From Erinaceus europaeus (Eukaryota > Chordata > Mammalia > Eulipotyphla > Erinaceidae): a DNA stretch of 64,000 bases. The stretch spans positions 5,847,789 to 5,911,788 of the forward strand of contig NC_080165.1 in assembly GCF_950295315.1 (NCBI RefSeq). The letters run 5' to 3'. Numbering within the stretch: position 1 is the stretch's first letter; each line of letters opens with the position of its first letter. Shown in pieces: positions 33,021 to 44,552 of this stretch. The translations under genes and the position numbers were made by a program. Below the pieces are notes generated by a model. It was not told the DNA's origin. It worked only from the letters and a program-made list of their open reading frames with translations, and did not search any database.

Positions 33021-33960
33021 AAACCAGTGGTGAGTCGTGTTTTATTTTTCTTTTTTTAGTCTGAGTCATTCTGATAATTTGTTTATATGTATTCCTTGCT
33101 TTGCATGTATAAACACTCCAACAACCATCCTCATGACTCACAAGCCTTCTCTCTTCTGAAACTGCTCAACATTTATTATGGTGGTTTAATAGAGTGAGCT
33201 CCAAAAGCCTCTACTAACTTTAAGAGCTTCTGGATGATCCTTCCCTAGCTCTGACCCATCTCACCAGTGGACAATCCCAGTTTATGAATTCAGAGAGATG
33301 AGGTCTCTCTTCTGTTTCGTTAAAAAGGGGACACATGACATGAAGTACGTAAACCAGGCAGTGGAGTAGCTTAGCTTCATTGTCAAAATATTCAAATCAT
33401 CATTAAAAAGAAAGCACCTCCTTTCTGAAAACAACAATACTCCCAGGGCTCACACAGGAGCTTAATCTTAAACTGTTCAACTCAAGCTGTACCCGTGAAA
33501 GAGGAGAACTCTGGCAGGGAGGGGATCAAGTCCCTTGTCTCCCCCACCTGCCAGCTCTGCTCCAGTCTAATGCTTAAATAGTTAACAATGCAACAGAGAA
33601 CCTGAAAGCAGACGTGCTCCCTACGGGGAGAATCATGTGTTCTCTATATGACAATTTAATAAAGCAGAGCAGAGACAGTTCGGAAAAAATAACACATCTG
33701 AGTTTGACAGGATGCTACTTGCAGATTGCCTTTTAGGTCAGAATTTGCTTTCAGAAATCAGTGGAAAAGATTTTAATGTGTCCATTATTAGGGGGAAAGA
33801 AAGGTGTATGATAAAAAAAAAAAAAAAGATCCTGTAAGATTAGGTGCTCCTAATTGTCGATGCTTCAGAGCTTCAAAATAGCAAGAAAAGTCATATATTT
33901 CTAGAAGTGGGTTGGCACAAAGGAAGCAGATGAGTTGTAGTTGTGCTAGATAAATGGGAA

Positions 33961-33965
<5 letters not shown>

Positions 33966-34023
<58 letters not shown>
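33966..34023. repeat. (GT)n microsatellite
   Basis: Pure GT run of about 58 bases. Confidence 0.96.
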
Positions 34024-34024
<1 letters not shown>

Positions 34025-35099
34025 AATAATCTGTTTCTTTACTGGTGACAGAATGAAGATGCATGAATCTAGCGCATCTGATTTCGAGACTGCATTTTTG
34101 CACTCACACTCTGTCCTTCTCGGCCTTTGCGTCTGAGGGTAGCGTTTAAGAACGTGCCCTTCTCTCTATGAATGAACTGGTTTAGCCACTTGCTGAGTAG
34201 CCACTGAAACCCTATTAAACAAAGGGATTTCTACTCATTAACTTCCAGCTACTCCTAGCTTTGCCTAAGTCAATTCCTCAAACTGACTTTTCTAGCAATT
34301 TTGGGGGGAGAGAAGGGGAGACACGGGCAAGGGCCATCTGACTAGGCTTTCAGTGAGGGACTCCTCTAGACTGAAGATATGCAAGGCGTGTGTTTTTAAA
34401 GGTCTCTCAAATAAATTTGTTAGTTTCTTTTCTAAAGACGGTAGTTCCAGATGGAAAGGAGCCTATCTGATTTGGTAGATTCCAGGCCAATTATTTTGTT
34501 TTGGTAAGGTGGGTGACAGCCAGCAGTGATGATATTTATACCTCTGCTGTGGAGACCCTCAGTGGATGCTCCTATTCACCTCAGAGTGACGGCAGTGCAG
34601 TGACTTCCAAGATGACACAGAGAGCATGCTGCAGAAGGGTCATGTGGAGTTTGAACAGATTTACGGGCCTGGCATCTGACCCTCTACATTCCCCATGATC
34701 TCCGAGGGACCTTATCCTTGGCTCAGAGTTTCAGTATCTCCTTCAGAGCGGAGGCATCTAAGTCTGTATTTTCAGCTCCAAATAGCCTGTAAAATTCCAG
34801 TTGAATCCCCACTAACTGTCTCAGCCTGGGTATCTCTGAGTGTCCCTAACTGCAGCCTATTCTAAAGTTGGGGGTTCTAGATGGCTTACCCTCCAGACGG
34901 GTTCTCATTCCAGTGTTACTGATTTTAGCTCATGGCACTGCTATGTAATAATAGTAACATTAGCTGGATGATTCCCTGTTTCCCCTGGTGTGTGTTCAAG
35001 AGCCTGGAGAGTTCCATGGCACCTGGTAGGTACAAGGCATGCCAGGTGATCAATGCTGCTTTCGTGGCTGCCCACGTCCATGTCCCCAAATAGCCATAT

Positions 35100-35260
35100 A
35101 AGGAGGAAGTATTGACCTGCCGTTTTATTTATGGAGAAACCAAGGCTCAGGAGTTCTTCCCAATGGTCACATGACCAGCAAGCAACTGGACTGTGATTTG
35201 CAACCAGAGTGTGAGACTTGAAAGGGCACATTATTAATAGGTCGGTGTCTTAACTGTGTC
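35100..35260 (+). repeat. MIR SINE (ancient)
   Basis: Core-SINE pattern: 'ttatggagaaaccaaggctc', then the 'cacatgaccagcaagcaact' block, 'tgtgatttgcaaccagagtg' and so on, following the familiar MIR order of gaggaaactgag, cacacagctag and gaacccagg. Confidence 0.65.
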
Positions 35261-35824
35261 ACTTGCAAGCCTCCCCTAAGTCAGAAACTCTGAAGTCATA
35301 CCAGACTTTCCTCAGGGACTAAGCTATGCAGAGTCCGCAGGCTTATTCTCCCCAGTGTCTCCCTTTCTCCATTGACACTGTTTGGGTGATGTTTTTACCT
35401 TGGTTACAGCCTCCAGATGAGCGATGCTTCTAAATCAGCAAGGTTGGGGCCATGGTGCCATCTTACTCTGTCCTCCCTTTCCTGACTCATTTATAGTCGG
35501 TGTCAGGCTTTGTAATCCCTCACAATTTAGCCTAGTTGATGGCAGAAGCCATCTGTCTTTGTTACTATCTAAACACACACACACAGAAAAGGAGATTCTG
35601 CCCCACTAGGGGACTGAAGCAGAGGAGAGAGAGGGAATGTGAGGATGAGAACACTGCGGGAAATAAAAAAAAAGGAATCCTTCCTGCATACTTGAGTCTG
35701 TGGCATGAGAGGCAGATGGGTGGTGTCTCAGCAAGGTGTGAGGGCCTTAGACTTGTGCATACAAACAGCTTTGACTGTTGGAACTGCAGCCAGATTTTAA
35801 TCTTTCTTTTTTTAAAGCCTACTG

Positions 35825-35865
35825 CCCACCCCACCCCACCCCACCCCACCCCACCTACCCCCACC
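35825..35865 (-). other. G-quadruplex-forming tract on the gene strand
   Basis: Plus strand shows C3, then five C4 runs, each separated by a single A, then C2 and C5. On the minus strand (PLAGL1 RNA sense) this is five consecutive G4 runs with one-base loops, a strong quadruplex motif within an intron. Confidence 0.8.
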
Positions 35866-35961
35866 GTGATTGGTGCTAGTGATTTAGGAACTTTCCTATG
35901 CTTGAAAAGCCCAGATACAGAAAAGGAAGGAAACAAACACAGATGTTAAGAGTTTACTCAC

Positions 35962-35993
35962 ACGATTAACTCCTCTGATTCCTATACAAATAC
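35962..35993 (-). other. candidate 32-base 5' UTR exon
   Basis: Acceptor 'ttctctgtctctccctttctag' ends at 35994; donor TCGT/gtgagtaa is at 35962/35961. Both sites are strong, but 32 bases is short for an exon and no other evidence is available. Confidence 0.25.
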
Positions 35994-36432
35994 CTAGAAA
36001 GGGAGAGACAGAGAAAATTATCTTAAAAACCTTTATCTTCAACTCTAAATTGCTTACAAAGCCAGAGAGCTGCTGGTCTTGAAGCATGGGGGAATCTTGG
36101 GTTCCCAAGTTTGGAAGAACCTTCAGACTGGCTGCTGGGAGGGGATGGGACAGCTCAATCTTAGCATGCTGGGAACTGGTGTGGTTGGGGGAGAAGAGAT
36201 TAGCATCCTAGGAGAAAGGATATACACCCTCAAAACGACAAATCCACTGATCCAAAGCCATTGCAATGATGGTGGGTACTTTGGTGCGGAATAAGATGTG
36301 TAAAGGAGTTCTTTCTCTAAATTCAGCCATGCCTTCAAAGGAGATTTCATTTCAGCTCTGTGGCTGAGTATCTGAGGCCTTCAGACGAACCTTCCAAAGG
36401 CTGTGCTGAAAACCAGGTAGGATCCTAGATGA

Positions 36433-36655
36433 GGGGCCGGGTGGTGGCGCACCTGGTTGAGTGCACGTATTGCAATACGCAAGGACCCAGGTTCGAGCCC
36501 CCAGTCCCCACCTGCAGGGGGAAAACTTCACGAGTGGTGAAGCAGGGCTGAAGGTGTCTCTCTGTGTTTCTCCCTCTCTATCACCCCCTTCCCTCTTGAT
36601 TTCTGACTGTCTCTATCCGATAAATAAAGATAATAGCAATAATTAAACAAAAGGA
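36433..36655 (+). repeat. B-family SINE
   Basis: Near-consensus: 'ggggccgggtggtggcgcac' head, 'gttcgagcccccagtcccca', 'aaataaagataatagcaata' tail. Confidence 0.93.
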
Positions 36656-37094
36656 TCCTAGATAAGCCAAGATATGTTGGCATTTGTGCAGTGATCGAAA
36701 CTTTTCCTATAGAGAGAACTCAGGCCAAAAAAACTTCAGATGTGCAAGAGTCAGCCACTAGAGGACCCCATTTTTTTCTGCCACACGGGTACTTAAAAGC
36801 CTGCTTGACATGTGGGGTACATCCAGACAGAAGACAATCCAGACAGGAGGAGCAAGTGTCCTGTCAAGAATAGCTCATGACAGAGTATGCTCAAATGCTC
36901 CCTTGGAATCTGAAGCACAAAGTTCCTACTCTCTGCTTGGGTTATAAGGAAAAGGGAGATTCTGTATTTAGCTGTATCCAAGGGAGAGGTTGGGAAAACT
37001 ACAGTAGCCAGAGTGTGGGGTCAGTTATTTTCACAACAAAGCTGGTTTCTGTTGGTCCTCGTGTTTTTTTTTTGTGTGTGTGTGTGTGTTTTAT
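36656..37094 (-). other. PLAGL1 5' intron, no feature
   Basis: Unique-looking sequence ending in a (GT)n run at 37071-37089 that abuts the next SINE. Confidence 0.45.
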
Positions 37095-37097
37095 TTT

Positions 37098-37433
37098 TTG
37101 CTTCTAGGGTTATTGCTGGGGCTCAGTGCCTGCACCATGAATCCACTGCTCCTGGAGGCCGTTCCCCCCCCCCTTTGTTGCTCTTGTTGTGTAGCCTTGT
37201 TGTATTTATTATTGTTATTGTTGATGTCGTTTGTTGGATAGGACAGAGAGAAATGGAGAGAGGAGGGGAAGACAGAGAGAGGGAGAGAAAGACAGACACC
37301 TGCAGACCTGCTTCACCGCCTGTGAAGTGACTCCCCTGCAGGTGGGGAGCCAGGGGCTCGAACCGGGATCTTTAGGCCGATCCTTGTGCTTTGTGCCACG
37401 CGTGCTTAACCCGCTGCTCTACCGCCCAACCCC
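37098..37433 (-). repeat. A-ext SINE
   Basis: Minus-strand, with the 3' extension 'gggttattgctggggctcag' and 'atgaatccactgctcctgga' (37106-37160), body, and head ending 'gctctaccgcccaacccc'. Confidence 0.92.
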
Positions 37434-38042
37434 TGGTCATGTTCTTACACCAGACAGGTTAGACCCCGAGCCCATCCCCCACCCCAAAATGCATCACAGC
37501 ACAGGAGACTCCTATCCCCTCTGCGACACCCCCACCCCAAGAAGCTGGTGGAGGTGGCGGCAAATTGGAGAATGGAGAATGGAGCACCAGCTGACTGTGG
37601 ACTGGCCCCAACTCCATTTTCACAGGGTTTCCTTTTAACCTACAAGCAGCGTAATGATAAAGAACTGGGAGTCAAGGCAGGTCAGTGTAATGTGACATTT
37701 CTCCATACAAAGGACTGTGACCCACACTGGCTGTTCCTCCTCTCTGTTCCAGGACTGACTTCCCTTCACCCTCCTGACAATCCCGCTGTCAGAGTGACTG
37801 TTCTAACGTGCAAATGTTACCCGCACACTTGGCTGTTAGAATTCTTCAGTGGTGCCACTGAATTCTATCAGTCACAACCAAGGCTCCTAACTCATCAGAC
37901 CACTGACAGTTCTTCATCAGGAAAGCAGTGTGTTCAAACATATATAGACATCTAACAAACAAACAAAAAAAAAACACTTCTCACAAGTCCAAATTGTGTT
38001 CCTGGGTTTAGATATTATATGCATTAAAAATCAATAAAGTAC
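37434..38042 (-). other. PLAGL1 5' intron, no feature
   Basis: No repeat, exon or ORF recognised. Confidence 0.4.
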
Positions 38043-38266
38043 GGAGTTGGGCGGTAGTGCAGTGGGTTAAGTGCACGTGGTGCAAAGCGCAAGGACCGGC
38101 CTAAGGATCCGATTCAAGCCCCGGCTCCCCACCTGCAGGGGAGTCACTTAACAGGCGGTGAAGCAGGTCTGCAGGTGTCTCTCTGTCTCTCTTCCTCTCT
38201 GTCTACCCCTTCTGTCTCAATTTCTCTCTGTCTCTATCCAATTACAAATAAAAAATAATCAATAAA
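38043..38266 (+). repeat. A/B chimeric SINE
   Basis: The head and body match family A ('gttgggcggtagtgcagtgg', 'ggggagtcacttaacaggcg'), but the 3' part has the B-type 'tctctgtctctatccaatta' end and no CAA-rich tail. It may represent a link between the two families or a template switch. Confidence 0.8.
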
Positions 38267-38689
38267 GTAGCAATTCCTCTGGGAGAAAACTCAGGAAAAA
38301 AACACACAAAATTGTGCATGAAAAGTGATAAATACAATAACCAAATTATTCTATAAAACAAAATTCGATGATGGTCCTGTATCAAAACTAAGAACACTCT
38401 TAGCGTACTTGGAATTGGATATACAGGGCAAATGAGAACTTCACACTCTAGTCACCTTAATGTGGTTCAATCTGCATTTTAGGAATCACTTTTAATTCCT
38501 GTGCTTAAACAGGACAAAAAAAGGACCTTGGCACATGCCACCTAGTGAATCTCTGAAGCTACTTCTTAACTTCCCACTTGGTTACAGTATCAATGTGCAT
38601 GGACTCTAGTATTAATCCCTCTTAGTTTTTGAGACAAAGTCAGGGGAAGGGAAAGAAACTATAGCATTAAAGCTCCCTAGTATTTTCTA

Positions 38690-38965
38690 TTTTAGTTAAG
38701 TTTTTGGACAGAGGCAGAGAGAACTTGAGGGGGAGGTCGAGGGGGAGGGAGATACCTGCAGCACTGTTTCCCTGCTTGTGAAGCTTCCTCCCTGCACGTG
38801 GAGACTGGGGACTTGAACCTGGATCCTGACTCACTGTAACCTGTGTGCATACACGGGTGTCACCGCCCCGCCCCTACCAATACTTCCTTTAGGCTGGTAG
38901 GGCCAGGCTCGAACCTCGGACAGGCAATATGGTGAAGCAGAGCAGTAAGTGAACAGTTCTACTGG
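38690..38965 (-). repeat. B-family SINE plus adjoining SINE piece
   Basis: A diverged minus-strand B copy at 38690-38875 is followed by a shorter minus-strand piece (38880-38965) with a reversed B box 'aggctcgaacctcggac' and head 'ggggccagtagaactgttc'. Confidence 0.7.
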
Positions 38966-39069
38966 CCCCAGGCACTAGCTTCAACATACTGACAGAGAAA
39001 TATTCACTACTTGCCAATTTTTGACAATGTCAAACACTCCTGTGTTACGAATCACAGCCTCTTTCTTTT

Positions 39070-39286
39070 TGATTTGTATTATCTCTATTTATTGGATACA
39101 GACATCCAGAAATCCAGAGGGAAGGGGGAGACAGAGAGGGAGAGAGACAGAGAGACACCTGCATCCCTGATTCACCACTCCTAAAGCTTTCCCCTTGCAG
39201 ATGGAGACCGGGGACTTGAACCTGGGTCCTTGCGCTCTATAATGTGTGCGCCCAACCAGGTGTGCCACTACCCGGCCCCCATAGCC
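39070..39286 (-). repeat. B-family SINE
   Basis: Full-length minus-strand copy: tail 39075-39100, purine body, reversed B box, head ending 'accaggtgtgccactacccg'. Confidence 0.9.
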
Positions 39287-39304
39287 TCTTTCATTCCCAA
39301 ACTT

Positions 39305-39470
39305 TCTTTTTTTTTTTTTTTAATTTCTTCATTGGGGAATTAATGTTTTACTTTGAACAGTAAATACAATAGTTTGTACATGCATAACATTTCTCAGTTT
39401 TCCATATAACAATACAACTTCTACTAGGTCCTCTGGCATCCTTCTTGGACCTGAATTCTCTCCCAAACTG
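39305..39470 (-). repeat. 'type II' LINE 3' end
   Basis: Reverse copy of the 18510-18755 element: T-run, 'ttcttcattggggaattaat', 'acagtaaatacaatagtttg', 'ttctcagttttccatataac', 'ctaggtcctctggcatcctt'. Confidence 0.7.
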
Positions 39471-39689
39471 TCTTTCTTCATTGTAATTTTTTGTTCAGAG
39501 TCAGGAAGTAAAGAATATGAATGCTACTTCCTAGACTAAAACCTTTCTCACCTAAAAGTGGTATGCTATCGTACATTACACGCCTGTATCCTAGTATGTG
39601 AAAAGTACACCCTCTCGGTTTCCTATAGATAGGCTATCATTAATCAATGATAGCATTCAGTTTGGTCCAGGCTAAGGAGGATGCCATGG

Positions 39690-39880
39690 CAGAAGAGAAA
39701 GAACACTGCTGGTTTTAGAGTCAAGATGACCTTAGGGTTCAATAATGGCTCTGTAACTGGCCAGGGATATGATATTAGGCATGTTCCCTGATTTTTATGG
39801 TAATAGCCATTTACCTTATAGAGCTAATAAAATACAACATTATTTAAGTATATCTAGGTGTCCAGTGGCTGGTGCAGGAT
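39690..39880 (+). repeat. MIR SINE (ancient)
   Basis: Order of 'tggttttagagtcaagatga', 'ggctctgtaactggccaggg', 'gcatgttccctgatttttat' and 'accttatagagctaataaaa' matches the MIR core and 3' half. Confidence 0.55.
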
Positions 39881-40011
39881 CACAGAGAATGTATACAAGG
39901 CAAACATTATTAATAGTAATTTTATATGCTGGATAAATTTGCATTTAAGAAAGATGAGTATGTTTCAGAATACAAAATACACAACAGAAAGTCAGTATAA
40001 ATTGTTGATTT

Positions 40012-40147
40012 ATGGGGTAGATAGCATAATGGTTATGCAAATAGACTTCCATGCCTGAGGCTTAGAAGTCCCAGGTTCAACCTCATGTACCACCATAAGT
40101 CAGAGCTGAGAAGTGCTCTGGTAAAAAAAAAAAAAAAAAAAAAAAAA
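40012..40147 (+). repeat. C-family SINE
   Basis: Sense copy showing the family clearly: 'ggggtagatagcataatggt', 'cccaggttcaacctcatgta' (B box region), 'agagctgagaagtgctctgg' and a 25-base A tail. Confidence 0.85.
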
Positions 40148-40299
40148 GAAAGAAAGGAAGAAATTGATTTCCTTCGATGATCATCATTCTTGTGTAGTTC
40201 TATTTCCTAATGCTCAAAGTTTTATATACAATTGGAAGAGTTACAAATTCCCAAGCAGTATAACAGTATTTGCTGTGCTTTTAAAATAGCAATGTGACA

Positions 40300-40419
40300 T
40301 TTTAATAGAGAGAGTAATCACTCCCCAGACTGTCATGCCGGCGGCCGTGGTCTCAGGTTTGATCCCCAGAACCACCAATAATGAGAACTGAGCAGTTTTC
40401 TGACTTCCTCCTCCTCCTC

Positions 40420-40456
<37 letters not shown>

Positions 40457-40470
40457 AAAAAACAAAGTAT
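40300..40470 (+). repeat. D-family SINE with (TCC)n(TC)n tract
   Basis: 'agagagtaatcactccccag' head, 'aggtttgatccccagaacca' B-box region, then (CTC)n and (TC)n at 40409-40452. Confidence 0.6.
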
Positions 40471-40794
40471 CTTTTCTTTTTAAGAAAAGAATTGCAGACC
40501 AACTTGGCACGACTCATTCTACAACGACCAACAAGTTATCCAAATGATCCACAGAAATGATCGTGGCAATTCTGGTTTGCTCAGTTTTTCCTTTTTGAAC
40601 ATGTTGGGGAAGTTGACTAGTTTCAATTAGAATCATTTGGAGAACAGGAATCTAAGCCTCCACGTCTAATATAGTCTTCACTTTGGCCATGTGCCTAGGG
40701 CAAGGGCAGCTGTGGAGAGCCTCAAGAGCAAAATAAACTGGGAAGTGGTTTATCTAGTGAGAGGTTTAGGGAAAAAGATCAAGTGTAAGATGGA

Positions 40795-40844
<50 letters not shown>

Positions 40845-41391
40845 TGCAGTAAAAGAAAAATTATGGCGTGTTTTAGTCAGGGATATTTTGCAAAAAAAAA
40901 AAAAATCAAAGAGAAGAGAAGGCAAGAGCCATGGTTAAATAATACTGTTAGCACAAAAGCTGCGAGACGGGAAACAACCGTTTAAGTGAAGACGGCAAAA
41001 TGGCTTCGAGAGAGAGCTGGTGCCGCCCTGGGAAAAACAACCCAAAGACTGGATACGGCATTTAAGGGGAGAGGTAGAAATTACCCTGTTTAAATAGGTG
41101 GCTAAAAGAAGGAAAAGTCTATACACGTATGAAAGGGAATGATAAATAAAACTCATAAGTAAGGGGGCCCCTGGCCATGATGGACTTTCTTCAGTCAGCA
41201 CTGAATTTAGTTCAAGTAAGTCTGGAAAGAATCTATACCACTGAGATTGACCTCAGGTCAGGATTTTAGGATCATGACTTACAGACTTGGAATTGTAAGG
41301 TATGTAGCATATTAAATAAGATTCTAAATCAAACAGGACACTCCAAATTTCAATAGTATTTGTTTTTTAATATGTGATTTCTTTTTTTAAA
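40471..41391 (-). other. PLAGL1 5' intron with (AC)n microsatellite
   Basis: An (AC)n run is at 40797-40842. The rest is unique-looking and without recognised exons. Confidence 0.5.
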
Positions 41392-41607
41392 TTTCTGGAC
41401 AGAGACAGAGAAAAGAGGAGGAAGATACAGAGTTGAGGGGGGAGAGGGAGAGAGAAAAGGAGAGAGGGAGAGAGAGAGGAGAGAGAGAGAGAGGCCTGCA
41501 GCCCTGCTTCACTGTTGTGAAGCTTCCCACATTGCTGATAGGGCTTGGACCAGGTCCTTGCACACTAAATCATGTGTGCTCTATAGGGATGTCACTACAT
41601 GACCTCA
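41392..41607 (-). repeat. B-family SINE, diverged, with expanded GA tract
   Basis: Minus-strand layout with a lengthened purine tract (41435-41492) and an eroded head. Confidence 0.65.
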
Positions 41608-41799
41608 ATAGTATTTGTTTTGAAGGTAATAATTAAAAATTTTTTTTTTAATGTATAGGGAGGTCACAGAAACTTTAGTACACAAGGCATCATAAATAAA
41701 AACCAGCTGTATAATACCTTCCATTTCTAAGAGTGAATAAACACCAACGGCAATTCTCAGCAGAAATCTTCTTGATTTCTCTCTCTCCCTTTTTTTTTT

Positions 41800-41890
41800 A
41801 CTTTAATTAATTAATTAATTTTTACCAGAGCACTGCTCATCTCTGGCTTATGGTGGTGGTAGGGATTGGAGCCTCAGGCATGCGAGTGTT
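41800..41890 (-). repeat. C-family SINE fragment
   Basis: (TTAA)n tail, 'accagagcactgctcatctc' and 'tggcttatggtggtggtagg' of the minus-strand C element; the head is lost. Confidence 0.7.
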
Positions 41891-42149
41891 TTTATACATT
41901 GCTATTTCCTTAACAGAGAAAAACAGGCTTTCATATGCCCAACCCTAGTCCCCCACCACCCAAGACCTGCAGTTCCTCAAATGTACAGTCTGTGACAGAA
42001 AGTGCTTGTTAGAACATAACCCCCTCTCACAGTGGCGGAGACCAGGGACTGTAGGATCAGCTCTGCTGCGGAACAGACAAGAACACACTCACTGCTGACC
42101 ACAGAGGGAAGACTGGGAAGAAGCCAGACGGTTTAGCAAACATACTTAC

Positions 42150-42223
42150 CTTTCTCAGTTTGAGGTACAGAGGAGTTTTAGATGTGACATCAAACAGAGG
42201 TCACGTGAGATGTGAAGTCAATC
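42150..42223 (-). other. PLAGL1: candidate PLAGL1 5' UTR exon (74 bases)
   Basis: Read on the minus strand, a long T-run and 'cccttccctgtag' form an excellent acceptor at 42224-42225. After 74 bases comes GAGAAAG followed by gtaagtatg, a near-perfect donor at 42149. The element lies on the PLAGL1 strand, upstream of its coding exons, in a low-repeat stretch. It contains one ATG (42190-42188) opening an 11-codon upstream ORF that stops at 42155 within the exon. Multiple alternative 5' non-coding exons are known for PLAGL1 in human. Assignment to PLAGL1 is by position and strand only. Confidence 0.6.
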
Positions 42224-43147
42224 CTACAGGGAAGGGAAAAAAAAAATCAAAAGGTCTTTAAAAGGGCACCTCAAAGAAAAGGCACTGAGACTATGTCGGT
42301 GTTTATATATAGAAGATGAGCTCAGGAATTCCACCAACAAGGCTTTTCCTTCTTCAGCACACCATAGTGCTAGACCCCCCAAAATGTCAGAGCCATGCTT
42401 TTTAGATCTTCAAGGGTTCTTGGCGTGAAGACAGGGAGTGATACACTGATGGGGTGAACTGTTGGTTATGGTGCAAGAATGCCGAGATTCAAAACGTAGA
42501 TACCTCCCAGAGACACTTCACAACCTCGCTCAAGTTCTAGAATCCTAGCTTCCTTGACCGCAAAGTGGAGAGAGTAACCCCACCTGGGGCAGACGTGTGT
42601 TCTGAGGAGTGAGTTGATAAGATGACTGTGTTGCCTGCCCCTGGATTTCTGGGAAGCAAGCAGCACTCAGGTGTTTTTCATGATTTTTCAGAGACCTTCA
42701 CTCAAGGGGAAAAGGATTTACAGCTTCAGAAGAAATCGAGATGATCCTCAGAATTTCTTTAACGTGTCAACTAAGAACACTGGCTTGTGGGAAAGCAAAA
42801 CCCATACCTAGATGGGAGGGTAAGACTCCAAGGAGCAAGAAGGCCATCAATAGGGTACTTAACTCCCATTTTTTCTCTCCCCCCCCACCCCAAGACAGGC
42901 TGTTACTAATTAGGAGAAGCCTGGAGGGCAGAACTTATTGACACGAAGGTCATTTCAAATCATTGCTTAATTCAGAATAGCGTCTACTGCAGTTAAACCT
43001 AGTGAGTAAGAAGGGTGCTTCCCTGTCAATGTCTAGATAAGCTTTTATTAGAGCTGCTTTATTTGGTCAGTCTGAATGGACAGGAAGCCATCTAAGAGGG
43101 AAGTATCTGGTATCTTTCTATGAGGAAGTTTGCTTAAGTAGATAAAT

Positions 43148-43148
<1 letters not shown>

Positions 43149-43200
<52 letters not shown>
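43149..43200. repeat. (CA)26 microsatellite
   Basis: Uninterrupted CA run. Confidence 0.97.
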
Positions 43201-43203
<3 letters not shown>

Positions 43204-44094
43204 GATCAGCAAATGTATTTTGAGGGTTTGACTACTCTTAAATTACTTGGAATTATTCTTCTGAGGTAATACAGCAGTTTCAATCCAGGGAAAAAGTTCT
43301 CTGAATGGAGGATTTTGTATCTGAATTTATCCGATTCTAATTCTACGGCAAGAACACAGCACTTCACTGCAGTGACTTCCTTGAACTGTACGTACTTCTA
43401 TCAATATAGACAAAGACATGCCTCACTGAGAAAAGCTGAGACGTCCAATGAAGAGTGTGCTTCAACTTTTGATTTACCTCCTACCCTCTCCTCTCCCCTA
43501 CTTTGGTAAAGATGTCACTCAATCCTCTCCAGAAGCAGGGAGCCTTCAGCAGGTAGATTATACAAATTTAAGTGTTGAGTTTATTGCTTTTCTTATGAAA
43601 AAAAATCTATATACCTATGAACTAAATGTCTATCCACGATCATGGCTGTGGCAATTTTCCTGTTTCTCAAGAAATCTACCATCTCAGCAGACTCCCAGCC
43701 TGCTGAATCAATCCATTCGCAAGACTCACTCGAATACTGGCTCCCCTACAAGATCCCAGTCACAAGGCAGCCACGTGAAAGCCTCTACTTTAAGCTTAAT
43801 TTCTACCTGTAACTAAGGTGGAAATCCATACAGAGTGCTTTTATCTTAGTGATGAAAATAAAGCAAAAATATCACGGAGGGGAAAATAGTAGCAAGTTCC
43901 TATAGTCGTGTGTCTACTTACCTCCCACCCACTCATTCTCTAAAAATGTCCTTGGTGATCTTAAGATATTGTTTTTTGTTTTTTTCCTTAAGAATGTTGA
44001 CAACACTTCTGGGAGGCGTGGCTTATGGAGTAGCCACGATCCGACCTGACCTCTGCTCTCCCAGAAACTATAGAATGTTGACAACTATTTCCCA
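43201..44094 (-). other. PLAGL1 5' intron, no feature
   Basis: No repeat family or exon recognised. A good donor-like site (GGGAG/gtaagtag, near 43920) lacks a matching acceptor. Confidence 0.4.
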
Positions 44095-44097
44095 TTT

Positions 44098-44099
<2 letters not shown>

Positions 44100-44137
<38 letters not shown>

Positions 44138-44320
44138 GGAAGGAAAAGAAAAAAGAAGGAAATAAAAGAAAGAAACAGGGTCTGGGGAGGTATAAGTAAG
44201 TCTAGAGTATAGGATTTTCAAACATGAGGTCTCAGGCTCAATCAGGCACAGCATATACTCAGTCTGAGTGCCTTTCTCTGGCTCTCTGCCATTCTAGCAT
44301 ATAAAGAAATGAATCTAAGA
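44100..44320 (+). repeat. (GA)n tract and D-family SINE
   Basis: GA run 44102-44130 and A/G-rich stretch to 44175, then a plus-strand D copy 'ggtctggggaggtataagta' ... 'gaggtctcaggctcaatcag' ... 'ctctggctctctgccattct'. Confidence 0.6.
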
Positions 44321-44333
44321 GACAAAAAAGAGG

Positions 44334-44530
44334 GGCCAGCTGGTGGTGCACCCAGTTGAGTGCATATGTTACAGTGCACAAGGGCCTGGGATCAAGTCCC
44401 TGGTCCCCACCTGCAGGGGGAAGCTTTGTAAGCAATGAAGAGGTAATGCAGGTGTCTCTCTTTCTCTCCCCCTCTCTCTAGCTCCCCCTTACAACTTAAT
44501 TTCTCTCTGTCTCTATCTAATAAAAGAAAA
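44334..44530 (+). repeat. B-family SINE
   Basis: Head 'ggggccagctggtggtgcac', B-box region 'gggatcaagtccctggtccc', tail 'taataaaagaaaatatat'. Confidence 0.88.
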
Positions 44531-44552
44531 TATATAAAAACCATTTTAAAAA

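Noticed and set aside
35536..35949. Overlapping open frames of 120-137 codons on both strands
   Set aside because: Low-complexity Pro/Thr or Gly/Val stretches from the CCCCA repeat; no splice context or known domain.
43880..43935. Strong donor-like site (GGGAG/gtaagtag) on the minus strand
   Set aside because: No pyrimidine tract or acceptor within a reasonable exon length upstream on that strand.
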